A DNA stretch of 17,879 nt from contig NW_003156234.1 of assembly GCF_000003605.2 (NCBI RefSeq), positions 268,215 to 286,093 of the forward strand, given 5' to 3'. A model generated the notes under the pieces. The model searched no databases. It worked only from the letters and a program-made list of their open reading frames with translations, and had not been told where the DNA came from. This DNA is from Saccoglossus kowalevskii. Taxonomy: Eukaryota; Hemichordata; Enteropneusta; Harrimaniidae. Positions within the stretch are counted from its first letter, which is position 1; the number at the start of each line of letters is the position of its first letter. Of this stretch, positions 9,444 through 17,879 are shown in pieces. The translations under genes were made by a program, and so were the position numbers.

Positions 9444-10434
9444 AGATTTATTAATTTTAGCATAATTTCAATATTTGTTGACTATTTGTTATATTTTTAC
9501 GTTTTTTCGCATACATATTTAATGTACCGTATTTACTTTATTAAAAGTATATATTATACATTATATTGTGTGTATACTAAAACATTACAGTATGTGCCAC
9601 TAATAGGCAAATATGTTATTCATCTTCAATGGCCTCAGTCAAATTTGTTCACAGTGTGACAATATCACGACTTTCATGAAAGTCGTTACGTAACAGATCA
9701 TTTTCTTTTTTTCATTAAGCTACATTATCCTTGCATCTCAATAGTGAAACATTCTCAAATACATGTTGTTACGGGAAGCGATATGTCTTTAATCTATTGC
9801 CACAATCTTGAAATTTCATTGACTTCAGCTTAAATCAGCAAACATTTTGCGAAGTGTGCTTTCCCCTGGCGGAATGATGAACAGATGATTATTCAGTGAA
9901 TATTCACAATTGGCAGAGCTAATTCTAAATCATTGTTACATGTACTCAATTAATCGATGATCAATATTCAGAGCCCAGCACGTGTGCAAGGCCAAGATTT
10001 GTGGTTACCTTAGAACATGGTTGGATTCAGCCTGGAAAGCAAGTTAGAAATCGCGGAGCATCCCGTAACAATATTGTTACCCACATACACTTTGATACCG
10101 ATATTTTCAAAATAAAACTTGGATCTAACATTACGATATTCAAAAATGGAGAATGCAAAAATGGTTGGGGATGGGGGATTCTATTCAATTATTAAACCGT
10201 CTCCATGGGTTACCGACTGTAGAATACTAGTACATCTTATTCTACAATAATGAATAAAGAAATACTGAATACCCTGAATGATCAAATGACACCAAACCAG
10301 CGAACTAGTAATGATTAACCCAATAACCCAACGATAAAAGGTCATCAGTTTTGATATAGACATCAGATTTCCTCACATGTTTAGTTCATATCTAGGCATC
10401 GCGCTCTGTTGATACTCATTGAACGGAACACATC
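9444..10434. other. Intergenic DNA upstream of the glutathione transferase gene
   Basis: No gene is recognised. A frame open from 10001 to 10195 matches no family known to me and lacks convincing splice sites. The stretch contains a perfect 20-base palindrome at 9667-9686, ACGACTTTCATGAAAGTCGT, whose centre TTCATGAA resembles a heat-shock-element pair. The promoter of the gene starting at 10435 must lie here or just below, but no TATA box was identified. Confidence 0.5.
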
Positions 10435-10557
10435 ATGGCTGATATTTTCCACCTTGACAACGACGTCTTCAGGTCGTACCTTGCATGTGGCACTGTTATT
10501 ATTGTGAAAATGATGGCCCTGTCGCTTTTTACCACATACCGTCGGTTTAAGTACAAG
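10435..10557 (+). CDS. MGST1: Microsomal glutathione S-transferase 1, exon 1
   Basis: This gene encodes a MAPEG-family membrane enzyme of the endoplasmic reticulum and outer mitochondrial membrane. It conjugates glutathione to electrophiles and reduces lipid hydroperoxides, and works as a trimer. Exon 1 encodes residues 1-41: a short lumenal start (MADIFHLDND) and the first membrane helix (about 11-33) ending TTYRRFKYK. It closes in phase 0 at the donor AAG|GTACTA (10558). The ATG sits in CATCATGG, a fair Kozak context. Spliced to 11526-11593 and 11732-11969 it gives 142 residues, slightly shorter than the 155 of vertebrate MGST1. No stop or frameshift interrupts it. The family was recognised from the ERVRRxHxNDLEN signature in the later exons. 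Orthology to MGST1 rather than another MAPEG member is likely, not proven. Confidence 0.92.
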
Positions 10558-11525
10558 GTACTAGTATACAGATATATACATGATTATATTCCATTCAAGA
10601 GCTTAATGTCACAGGACATTCTTAACCATGTACGTTGATTGTCATGTTTAGGGAGTGAGCAACTTGGTGTTCGGGGGAAGGCCAATGACTCAGATTGCCG
10701 GAGTGTTTCTCGCCTTTCAAATTTGTAATGGCGATTGATAAGGTATGAAATGAGCAGTTGGTACTAAGTCCACGTGTACTGATCTGTATTGTCAGTATAA
10801 TTGGTCACCAATTGAATAAGTAACTTGAAACTCTACTGCATGTATGATGTCGAGTGTAGACGACACGTTGTGTGGAAGCAAGTACCAATTAAAATCATTC
10901 TCCCATATTACAGTAGACTCGCGTTTTAAGATGTAAAGACAATCAACAAGCATTTAAAAAGACTGCTTTCTTCGATGTTTAGCCTGCGCTAACCCCACTC
11001 AAAATATGTTTTTAATTAAAATATGAAAAATACATTTCGGTGTATAATAATTGGATAATTATCATATTAATTATTTGTTCCTTTGGCGTGGATTACACGG
11101 ATAACAATATCAAGCATATTGAACACGTACACAATTTCAACAGAGTAATCCTGTTAGAGAAGGACTTACTTCAGACAATATACGCTAACTAACGTGAAAT
11201 TAATGTGTGAATATCCATGATGAATATCTTGAAAATAAAGTGTACTTGCAAATATACATACACGTAAAAAAAGATTAGATGCAAAACTATAGGAAAATTG
11301 TTATAATGTTAATTATTGACAGAGTCAAATTGTATGTACATTTCTTGTGTGTGTTATTTTGCAAGTATCCCATCTTCGCCAGCCAAGGACCATTTTTTGG
11401 CCGAAGCCTCAATATTATGAATGGCCTGCTTTAGAGAAACCGTGCGATTCGGACGATGCAAGTAACGGTATTAATGTGATGATTTTCTTTAGAAAACATA
11501 TGTTCTCAATTTACACATTTTTCAG
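10558..11525 (+). other. Intron 1 of the glutathione transferase gene
   Basis: 968 bases, GTACTAG to TTACACATTTTTCAG. It is AT-rich, and no transposon or additional exon was recognised. Regulatory content cannot be judged by eye. Confidence 0.85.
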
Positions 11526-11593
11526 GCGTTTTCCAATCCAGAAGACACTAAAAGACCTGTTACGAAACATGAAGATGTAGAAAGAGTCAGAAG
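11526..11593 (+). CDS. MGST1: Microsomal glutathione S-transferase 1, exon 2
   Basis: This 68-base exon starts in phase 0 after TTTTTCAG and ends after AG of a split Arg codon at AG|GTGGG. It encodes residues 42-63: AFSNPEDTKRP, the cytosolic loop, then DVERVR, the start of the MAPEG glutathione-binding signature. The NPED motif and ERVRR match vertebrate MGST1 closely. The 138-base intron 2 (11594-11731) follows. Confidence 0.93.
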
Positions 11594-11731
11594 GTGGGAA
11601 ATTTGTCAGTTATTCGTTTAGAACCAAAATATAGTACTTACGAGTTTTGACCAATCTGTGCTTATTATATTCATTTAAGCATGTGCTAATCGCTATATTT
11701 ATAATTGTATAATATTTGTATTTTTACACAG

Positions 11732-11969
11732 GCTCCATAGAAACGACTTGGAAAACATCCCAGTATTTCTAGCATTGGGTTGTATGTACATAGCAACGGA
11801 ACCAGTACCCAGCACTGCAATATGGCATTTCCGCGTTTTTGCAATCTCTCGGATTCTGCATAGCATAAGTTACCTGGCCGGAATTCAGCCTTGGCGTGTT
11901 CTAGTCTATTCAGTTGGATTTTTAGTCAATGCTTCCATGGCTTACCATATCTTATGTGCTGCACTTTAA
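11732..11969 (+). CDS. MGST1: Microsomal glutathione S-transferase 1, exon 3
   Basis: The acceptor TTTTTACACAG|G supplies the G that completes Arg64, giving ERVRRLHRNDLENI. This holds the His, Asn and Glu (His66, Asn68, Glu71) that contact glutathione in the family. Membrane helices 2-4 follow (about 72-88, 92-113 and 118-138). STAIWHFRVFAISRILHSISY (residues 91-111) contains the Arg and the RI-H block that correspond to the active-site helix, although the Tyr usual at 107 of this block is His here. VNASMAYHIL is the last helix. The stop is TAA at 11967-11969. The only nearby polyadenylation signal is a variant, ATTAAA, at 12053-12058. Confidence 0.93.
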
Positions 11970-12059
11970 ACATCATTAATGGGAAGTTTGAAACATATCA
12001 ATTTAGTCTGTTAGTGTATTGAGGTATAAAAGTGTATATGTATAATTTATCTATTAAAA

Positions 12060-13160
12060 TTGACTGTAGGATTGTAATTTTTGGGATTATTTGAATTCGT
12101 ATGTTCCAATGCTGTCGTATGAATGATACATATACGAGTTTATCATATTTATCAAGCACAAATCATGTGAAAGGCCATGCGACATTTTTTATATCACATC
12201 TCCGAGTATTACACACTCTATTGGAACATTCATTGGTCTTTGCACGTAATTTGTGACCACTACGTCGTCGATTGACAATCTCCTAGGAGACATGGCTTGT
12301 TTGCCGCCTGCGAACAATATTTTGGTAATAGACGTTTTGGAATATGGCAGTCAGTCTTCTTTTTGGGATAACTGAATTTAGTTGACTTCACCATGTGTAC
12401 TTCATGTTAACCTTCCATTTCCTTCAATTGTGAAGCAGTTACTTAGTAGCGGAAAAGTTAAATTCACTCATCGTATTTACCGGCCGGAATTCAATTTTGA
12501 CGACAGTTTGTGGATTCTTTCACTTGTTCACAAATCTTCAGAACATCAAGTTGCTTCCCTGCCACCATGTTATTGTATTAGGGGATGTGTGGGGATAAAC
12601 ACGGAGGTTATTATCTGGACAGGTTGCAAGTGCAATGTTTACTTAGCAGGCATCTTATAGTCCAGTCATTCTAGCAAAAAAAGGGAGCCAACCCGTCACA
12701 AACAGAAATAATTTCTTCACAGTATATATATATGCATATATTCAAAATGGACGTTTTGCACAATTTTACAACATGGAAATATAAGTATTTGGACATATCT
12801 TTGGACATAATATAATTATTTAATGTAACTTCTTTTCCGGCTTCTCTTCTATGTGGCACAAGTAATAAGTTTAATATGCTACAATTTTAAACAGAATCGT
12901 ACAGTACAGAAAAGATGTAAATAAATGGTTTCCTGGGTAGACGGATGCTTCATCTGCATAAATTTTACGAGGCCGTCCCATCTAAAAGAAAACTAGAGGA
13001 ATGAAACACCTTGGTTGGATCTACAAATCTGCTATACTATATACATAATAGACAATTTAAACGTAAATTTTCAACTCTATAAACTATATTTTTGATTTAA
13101 CAAACTGTATTAACTGGTTATAATTCTGTCCAAAAGTTTATTGTTTGATTAATGTAATTG
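12060..13160. other. Intergenic DNA, nothing recognised
   Basis: AT-rich sequence without a supportable gene. A frame open on the + strand at 12382-12660 has no recognisable family, no transmembrane or repeat structure and no convincing splice context, so it is treated as chance. Confidence 0.5.
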
Positions 13161-13349
13161 CTAATCATCATCACTATCTTCATAAGATATCTGAACTACA
13201 TTTGTGCATCCTCGACATTGACCACAAACTGCAGAACATTCAAGGTTGTGCTTTCTGCAGGTACATCTGAGACTGCGACAGTGTGTGCAGCAGTTGCATC
13301 TCACTATCCTCAAGAGAAATTCAGGTGCTGCCTCCTTGTCAGTCATTAC
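13161..13349 (-). pseudogene. CXC (tesmin/TSO1-like) cysteine-rich tail, fused to DIRS recombinase
   Basis: Reading on the - strand, the segment after Pro62 of a 124-codon frame (13535-13161) is MTDKEAAPEFLLRIVRCNC, followed by cysteines spaced as in CXC domains. Ten Cys fall between residues 80 and 110, including CTCRKHNLEC and CGQCRGC. An acidic end, YEDSDDD, comes before TAG at 13161-13163. Such APExLLRIVRCNC tails close many large uncharacterised proteins in invertebrate genomes. CXC motifs are known to bind zinc and DNA. Here the upstream body of such a protein is absent and replaced by a DIRS fragment, so it looks like the 3' end of a broken gene. It is open over its whole length. Confidence 0.68.
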
Positions 13350-13830
13350 AGGAATGATGATCAGTTGTGGAACGCGTCCTGGGATTTGCTTCCTGGCGAG
13401 AAACCTGATTCGTGTCTTTATCACGACTTGATTGTCCATAAAGGCGAAACACCCGTCCGAAAAGGACAGGGCCCCTACTTCAGCCCGACGCCTACCTGAG
13501 GTGAGGGTGAGTAGGAAGACTTTTTTCCACTTCAAAAGTTTGAATGGTGCTGATCAGAGAGGCTCAAAGGGCAGTCTGCTTAGAGTGGCCAACACAACCG
13601 ATATGTTCCAATTGGTTGGTTCCCTCGTTCGGGGTCTAGGCTTCTGATTAAACAGTAAACAGTCTCCTAATGGTAGGAAAACCGGCTAGCCTCGTCCCCG
13701 GAGAATCCCAATGGTGGGTGACAAGGCTGACCTATAGCCAACAATCGTCCATTTCATTCAAACGATGGACGAAAAGTCAGCTGTCTGGCCAACAAAGGGA
13801 TGGCATTGATCTCCCTTCCACTACACCAAT
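13350..13830 (-). pseudogene. DIRS tyrosine recombinase fragment
   Basis: On the - strand the best-preserved part reads NWNISVVLATLSRLPFEPL, a TGA at 13554-13556, then KVFLLTLTSGRRRAEVGALS and ARKQIPGRVPQLIIIP. This is the DIRS tyrosine recombinase core up to and including the first catalytic Arg (SGRRRAE). An upstream frame-shifted block contains IVGYRSAL-type sequence near 13730. The His-x-x-Arg and Tyr nucleophile part is missing, because the frame passes into the CXC tail at about 13350. It cannot recombine DNA. Confidence 0.82.
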
Positions 13831-14167
13831 CAGTGTTTGTACGTCATTTCGAGGCGTAGGCTGTGTTGGTGGGATCCTGTTCGCCCTGGCCAGGATGTTG
13901 GCAGCCCACTCAGAAAAAATCTGAGTGAGTCAACTGAGAGCCTCGATGCGTGTAAGTGGTACACAGCTGGGCTCAAAGGCAGTGCGCTGTCTGGTTGGGA
14001 CAGCAGATCCGGAAGTTCGAAAGCACCCCTGGTGTTTCGACTAACATTTCCAACAGTAGTGGGAACCAGACTTTGCTTGACCTGTTGGGCGCCACCCGCA
14101 TCAAAGTGAAGATGCGCTACTGTTGAAGTTTCTCCAGTACCCGGTGAATAGTGGGAGGGGAGGAAAG

Positions 14168-14372
14168 GAGTACATGTTTATGTGGGCCCACGGGGGTCGA
14201 CAAAGTCCAGGCTCCTGGAGTCAGCAGGAGTGTTGTGTATGTCGACGGCTTGGCGTTCTGGGGTGTGATGAGTACACGTTCATGGGGGCCCACGGGGGTC
14301 GACAAAGTCCAGGCCCCTGGAGTCGGCAGGAGTGTCGTGTATGTTGAGAGCTTGGCGTTCCGGCATGTGATG
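14168..14372. repeat. Tandem duplication of about 102 bases inside the DIRS RT
   Basis: Copy 1 (14168-14269) and copy 2 (14270-14372) share GGGCCCACGGGGGTCGACAA and AGTCCAGGC, with about a dozen scattered differences over their length. The duplicated segment falls near where RT motif B should be, so it disrupts the coding sequence. The differences show that the duplication is not recent. Confidence 0.9.
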
Positions 14373-14966
14373 AATAGGTCTAAACTTGGACCGTCCCACC
14401 GTCAAAACAGTCTGGAAGTTACCCATTGGGGTATCTGCCACTCCGCGTTCTGGAGTGGTTCTCAAATCTAGTGAGACTACACAGTAGAAACAGAGCATGG
14501 AGAATAATATGGTACTCGGCATTTCCAAGAGGCTTATACTGATTTAGTCTGCTTAAGTCCAGAACGGGGCACAGCCACCTGTAGTCTCAGTCTTTGGAAC
14601 CACCAATACTTGTGAGTAGAAGCCCGGACTTAATGCTGGGTCCCCTATCCTGTGTATAGCACCCTTTGTAAGTGAACTATCTACCTCCTGTCGGATTGCT
14701 CCCACTTTGCGGGGGTCCCCTGGTAGTGCCCCGAGTGGGAGCTGGTGCCAGGAGGATGGAGATTGCAGCGGGATCTTGTAACCATGTATCGCCACCTGGA
14801 GAATCCAGGGATCAGTTGAGCACTGCCTCTGAACCAGAAGACCGGTTTTAATATGCCCATACCCCTTGTAGCAAGCGGAAGCATCCAACCTGCTTCCCCT
14901 GCGAGCTGGGTAAGTGACCCCTGAGGAAGAGGGGGCCACCACCTGGTCCCTTCTTCGGGGGGGCAC
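14280..14966 (-). pseudogene. DIRS reverse transcriptase fragment
   Basis: On the - strand the first block (14966-14553) contains LPLGALPGDPRKVGAIRQEV, SLTKGAIHRIGDPALSPGFY and SQVLVVPKTETTGG. This is the typical N-terminal fingers region of DIRS RT (a GFYS-VVPK-GG-RPV pattern). After a frameshift near 14550 the second block (14528-14280) has VVSLDLRTT, corresponding to motif A with its Asp, then LTVGRSKFRPI. Motif C (YxDD) was not found. Frameshifts and the tandem duplication at 14168-14372 end recognisable homology. Confidence 0.8.
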
Positions 14967-14999
14967 TCTTCCCTCCCCAGAAGAGTCGGGACGCCTGCC

Positions 15000-15540
15000 T
15001 CCTGGCTACTTCTGGCCAGTGGGTGCTGACTTTGGTCGTTACGTTTTCTCAGTTTGGAGTTCTTATCGCTTGCCCTTGGCAGAAGCCAAACTGGCTCGCG
15101 GGTCTCACCTGTACCAACTGGTCAGTGGGATCCAGAAGCACTGAGACTGCTTCTTCCATCCTCAAAAAAGAAGAGGGTGGGGCAGGTCCAGCCTGTGTAA
15201 CTGAGGCGGTGTCCCACCAACTGCTGTGTCTGCTGGTCTAGAAGGCTGGTGCGTTCTGCCATTGAGACTTCAGAGTGCTGGCGGCGCAAAACTATTCGTT
15301 CCAGTAGGCTGAGGGTAGCCACTCATTATTTCCGACTAACCGGTCTAAATATTCCATGAACATGGCCACCCCCTTTGCCCCTCCCACAGAACCAACAAAA
15401 TTTGTGGTACCGGGGTCGGGGGAGGAACCGAAAAATCCGATCCGATCAGGTCACTAGGATTAATGTTCCCCCTTCAGTCCACGGCGTGGCTCACGGAGTC
15501 ATTACGAGGAACAGGCTCCGAGGGGCCGCCCAAGGTTGCA
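15000..15540 (-). pseudogene. Gag-like region of the DIRS element
   Basis: By position, upstream of the RT on the - strand, this should encode the DIRS gag protein. Short open pieces such as AMFMEYLDRLVGNNEWLPSA (about 15370-15310) and a Gln/Ser-rich piece (15322-15122) are present, but no motif is decisive. The right boundary at about 15540 is where GC-rich sequence gives way to AT-rich DNA. Confidence 0.45.
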
Positions 15541-15544
15541 CATT

Positions 15545-15915
15545 TATATGATACTATTTTGACGGCCATATTGAATTTATGCAAATGGTTGTTATTCAAT
15601 CAAATGTTTCACAATCACATACATTCACACACACCAAACCATATCGTAGCAACTTGAATATCTAAAAATATCATCTACAATTAAAGATATATCCTAATAG
15701 TTATACTTACCATGTTGTAAAAATGCACCAAACGGTCATTTTGAATATATGCAAATTAGGTATATTTCGGAAGCCTAGATTTTTCTAGACTTTTAGTATG
15801 TCAATCTAGGCACCTCCCCGGAATGTATTGTGAAGAAATTATTTCTGTTGCAATTTGTGATAGGTCAAACCATAAATTTACTGGACTATTAGTATAGTAT
15901 GTCCAGTTCTCTATA
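15545..15915. repeat. AT-rich block with two direct repeats and two related small hairpins
   Basis: A word of the form ACGGCCATATTGAATTTATG followed by CAAAT (from 15562) recurs as ACGGTCATTTTGAATATATG plus CAAAT (from 15732). Downstream are two perfect inverted repeats: GCCTAGATT 15773-15781 with AATCTAGGC 15803-15811, and ACTGGAC 15880-15886 with GTCCAGT 15901-15907. Their loops share a TTAGTAT..GTC pattern, so they may be diverged copies of one unit. No coding content is seen. Confidence 0.6.
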
Positions 15916-15924
15916 GTGAAGTCA

Positions 15925-16400
15925 TCTATTTGGTGCACTTGTATATGTTTTTGAAATTGGTGACATTGTTTGCTCCTTTTTCGAAATGATTATTTTTAAA
16001 TACATGTTCACTATCCCAGTACTTTTATATTTGTCACACTGAGGCGTTGCTTTCTGTTTTTCATTCAATTTTGTGTAGCGTTGTTGCTTTTTAGCACCAC
16101 TTCTGCTGTCACGCTTCACAGAGTTGACAGGGTTGGCTGTATTTTCTGGACCCATTTTCATCAACTGTTATTGTATTCTCAGAAACTCTAATACTTTTGT
16201 GGCTCTATCTGCAGAATCTTTACAACCAAGAACCATACTGTCTCGAACCATTCCATCTTCAAAAGTGCCAAATTTACATCTGCTAGCTGGCGAAGCCTTA
16301 TCACACATTAGTCATTATTTTCATTTGGTTGTTTATCAGTATCATGAAATACATATCGCTTATATTTCGTACTGGAACAAAATGTGCTTCTAATTTGTCA
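15925..16400 (-). pseudogene. Gypsy gag pseudogene (second LTR element)
   Basis: On the - strand the degenerate frame contains LEAHFVPVRN (about 16390), YVFHDTDKQPNEN, then CKFGTFEDGMVRDSMVLGCK (about 16275-16215) and KVLEFLRI. This is the major capsid pattern of mag/K02A2.6-like Gypsy gag (CEFG..xD..IRDRIV.G). It continues as a basic, Lys/Gln-rich spacer (VNSVKRDSRSGAKKQQRYT) and a decayed zinc knuckle (NHFEKG near 15980, with CDK before it). Frameshifts and stops interrupt it. No LTRs or pol were found nearby. It is on the opposite strand and far from the Gypsy at 6578-9443, so it is a separate insertion. Confidence 0.75.
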
Positions 16401-17237
16401 AGAATGAGTATCATACTCACTACCTGATAAATGTAATCACTTGAGAACTTTCGTATACTCTACAGCATTTCAATTTTTACAACAATATTGTCGTCTTAGT
16501 AAGCACTGTCTCTGCTGCATAGTCTTCATTAGACTCACGAAATGTTTGCAAGTTCATAAATACATTGCCATAGCAATTCATATCATATTCACATGAAATT
16601 GGACTTAATTATTCACCATTTTCAATTAATTTATCAAGTCACAGCTTTTTCAAAATATACTTAAGTCGAATCGAATGCAGAATTGTATGTAGGTTAAATG
16701 AATTATGGGTTAACTTCAAGATTTATTAGACTGCCAGTCAGAACATGTGACTGAAATACATCTTAATGAATTGTGAATATGTGAAAAGTGGTTTCCTAAA
16801 CACGACCGAACATCCGGGTATTTTAAGTTGGTTACTCTCAGAAACCTGTACATTGGGTTAGTTGTCAAGACTCCCTTAACATGTGCAACATATATCAATT
16901 TAGTTGTTCAGGATTTTCCCCAAAGTTGGGTTTGGGCTGTTGTCTCGACGCGTTCTCTGCGACGAGTTCCACAGCAGCCGTACATAGTTCATAAAAATAC
17001 ATGGTACAGTGGCGCGCGTCCTACATAGGTCGCATTTTGTTCCCGTTCCACGGTGTCTCTGCAGAAGGCAAGCAATGGTAATACAGTATATTACATACGC
17101 AACATAGAACATAGAACGGTATGTGATGCATATCTGCCCCTGAGCATGTTGTGGACTATTGAACATCTGACGCTTATAACAATTTACTTACTTGCTGCAC
17201 GCACATGTTCAAAAGCATAGAAAATATGTATAATGAT
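16401..17237. other. Intergenic DNA, nothing recognised
   Basis: AT-rich. The part next to 16400 may contain further, unrecognisable gag remnant on the - strand. Open frames around 16716-17166 overlap one another on opposite strands and match no family I know, so none is called as a gene. Confidence 0.5.
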
Positions 17238-17285
17238 AAGGTAATTATGAGAATGCCACAAAGTATGCACACAGGCAGTACAGTA
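17238..17285. repeat. Dispersed repeat family 1, partial copy C
   Basis: AAGGTAATTATGAGAATGCC and the following ACAAAGTATGCACACAGGCA match the left hairpin arm of copies A and B at about 80% identity over 45 bases. The match stops after GTACAG. The expected right arm is only faintly visible (ACTGTGTGA near 17303), and the 250-base body is absent. It is either a truncated or strongly decayed copy. Confidence 0.6.
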
Positions 17286-17524
17286 TTGCATTGACTTTGA
17301 TTCACTGTGTGACACTCAATACAATCACCGTTCTGATATTCTCGGGATATTGAAAGGAAATATTCATAACAGCGTCCGGATTACTTTCGGAAATTCCGTC
17401 GCGTTTCGGAAAGTTTTAATTTTCAAAACTTTTGAATATTTATTTGTGCTTTTAGGTTAGTGAGGAGGTTATAATAATTTTTCATTGCACTTTAACTCTG
17501 TTTTTACACCCCTCAGACCCCTTT

Positions 17525-17800
17525 AAAAAGTCACTTCTGGCCATTATAATGGCCACTATTATCTTAATGGCCAGAGTATTGACCAGAATTTTTTAAGTGG
17601 CCGAAATATTTAAAATGGTGGTTTTAATGACCCATGTTTTTTATACTGGTCAGAATAATTACAATTGCTTTTTAAATGATGGAGTTGATGACATGTTTTT
17701 TGATGGGCAGTATAATGGTCATTTTATTTTTCATTACATACATAACATGACCAGTATTTTTGTTCATGTCACTAATATAATGGCCCAGAAAAAAACCTTC
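17525..17800. repeat. Degenerate array of TGGCC / GGTCA-like words
   Basis: An 18-base perfect palindrome, TGGCCATTATAATGGCCA, at 17538-17555 begins a stretch in which TGGCC, TGACC, GGTCA and their complements recur every 15-25 bases, separated by T/A runs. There is no fixed period, so it is a cryptically simple or strongly decayed tandem repeat rather than a clean satellite. No coding function is supported. Confidence 0.45.
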
Positions 17801-17879
17801 TACCTCATGTGAGTCGATATACGTGTGGGAATTTATTTTTCCAAGTTTTACTGGCGCTTGCAAGTACACTTAAATGAAA

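Larger units (their letters stand above)
13350..15540 (-). mobile_element. DIRS-type retrotransposon remnant
   Basis: This is a GC-richer block on the - strand with sharp composition changes at about 13350 and 15540. In - strand order it has a gag-like part (15540-15000), a reverse transcriptase (14966-14280), a poorly preserved stretch (14110-13840) and a tyrosine recombinase (13830-13350). RT before tyrosine recombinase, with no DDE integrase, is the order of DIRS elements. The terminal and internal complementary repeats of DIRS were not found, so the element is truncated, at least at the recombinase end. Stops and frameshifts are frequent. Confidence 0.83.

Noticed and set aside
10001-10195. 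64-codon frame upstream of the glutathione transferase gene
   Set aside because: No domain recognised and no splice sites that would connect it to the gene at 10435.
12382-12660. 92-codon + strand frame downstream of the glutathione transferase gene
   Set aside because: No family, signal, or splice context is visible. It is no longer than chance allows.
13158-13499. Open frames on the + strand across 13158-13924
   Set aside because: They are shadows of the recombinase/CXC and DIRS coding on the - strand and match no family.
1-17879. CRISPR array, bacterial operon, rRNA or tRNA gene
   Set aside because: No regularly spaced direct repeats, no ribosome binding site and operon layout, and no tRNA or rRNA signature was seen. 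The spliced genes show that this is eukaryotic DNA.

Overview
The window reads as nuclear DNA of an invertebrate animal. It is AT-rich, holds two multi-exon genes with GT/AG introns that join in phase, and carries remnants of four or more transposon classes (mariner, Gypsy LTR, DIRS, palindromic repeats). The mix of a carbohydrate sulfotransferase, a microsomal glutathione transferase, DIRS and Gypsy copies and a SETMAR-type mariner suggests an aquatic invertebrate such as a mollusc or other lophotrochozoan. That placement is inference and weak; no species can be named from the sequence.

Layout. 1-1387 is upstream DNA with one copy of a hairpin-bearing dispersed repeat (about 122-503). 1388-6438 is a Golgi carbohydrate sulfotransferase gene on the + strand. 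Exon 1 (1388-1548) encodes the cytosolic tail and signal anchor. A 3.9-kb intron holds a second copy of the hairpin repeat (2760-3121) and a complete but dead mariner element (3197-4410). Exon 2 (5442-6438) encodes the whole catalytic domain. 6578 to about 9443 is a decayed, internally deleted Gypsy element on the + strand: 5' LTR, a tRNA-Ser-type primer binding site, a broken pol, a C-terminal tail, a polypurine tract and a 3' LTR. 10435-11969 is an intact three-exon microsomal glutathione S-transferase 1 gene (MAPEG family, 142 residues). 13161 to about 15540 is a GC-richer DIRS retrotransposon remnant on the - strand (gag-like, RT, tyrosine recombinase). Its recombinase frame runs without a stop into a cysteine-rich CXC tail. 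About 15925-16400 (-) is a degraded gag of a second Gypsy element. The last kilobase holds a partial third copy of the hairpin repeat and a stretch of TGGCC/GGTCA-like words.

The two host genes look functional and do unrelated jobs: sulfation of glycans in the Golgi, and membrane-bound glutathione conjugation or peroxidase activity. Everything else with coding character is transposon-derived and broken. The observations most worth following are the hairpin repeat family, the in-frame recombinase/CXC fusion, the paired small hairpins next to the DIRS remnant, and the LTR that supplies the first canonical AATAAA after the sulfotransferase stop codon.
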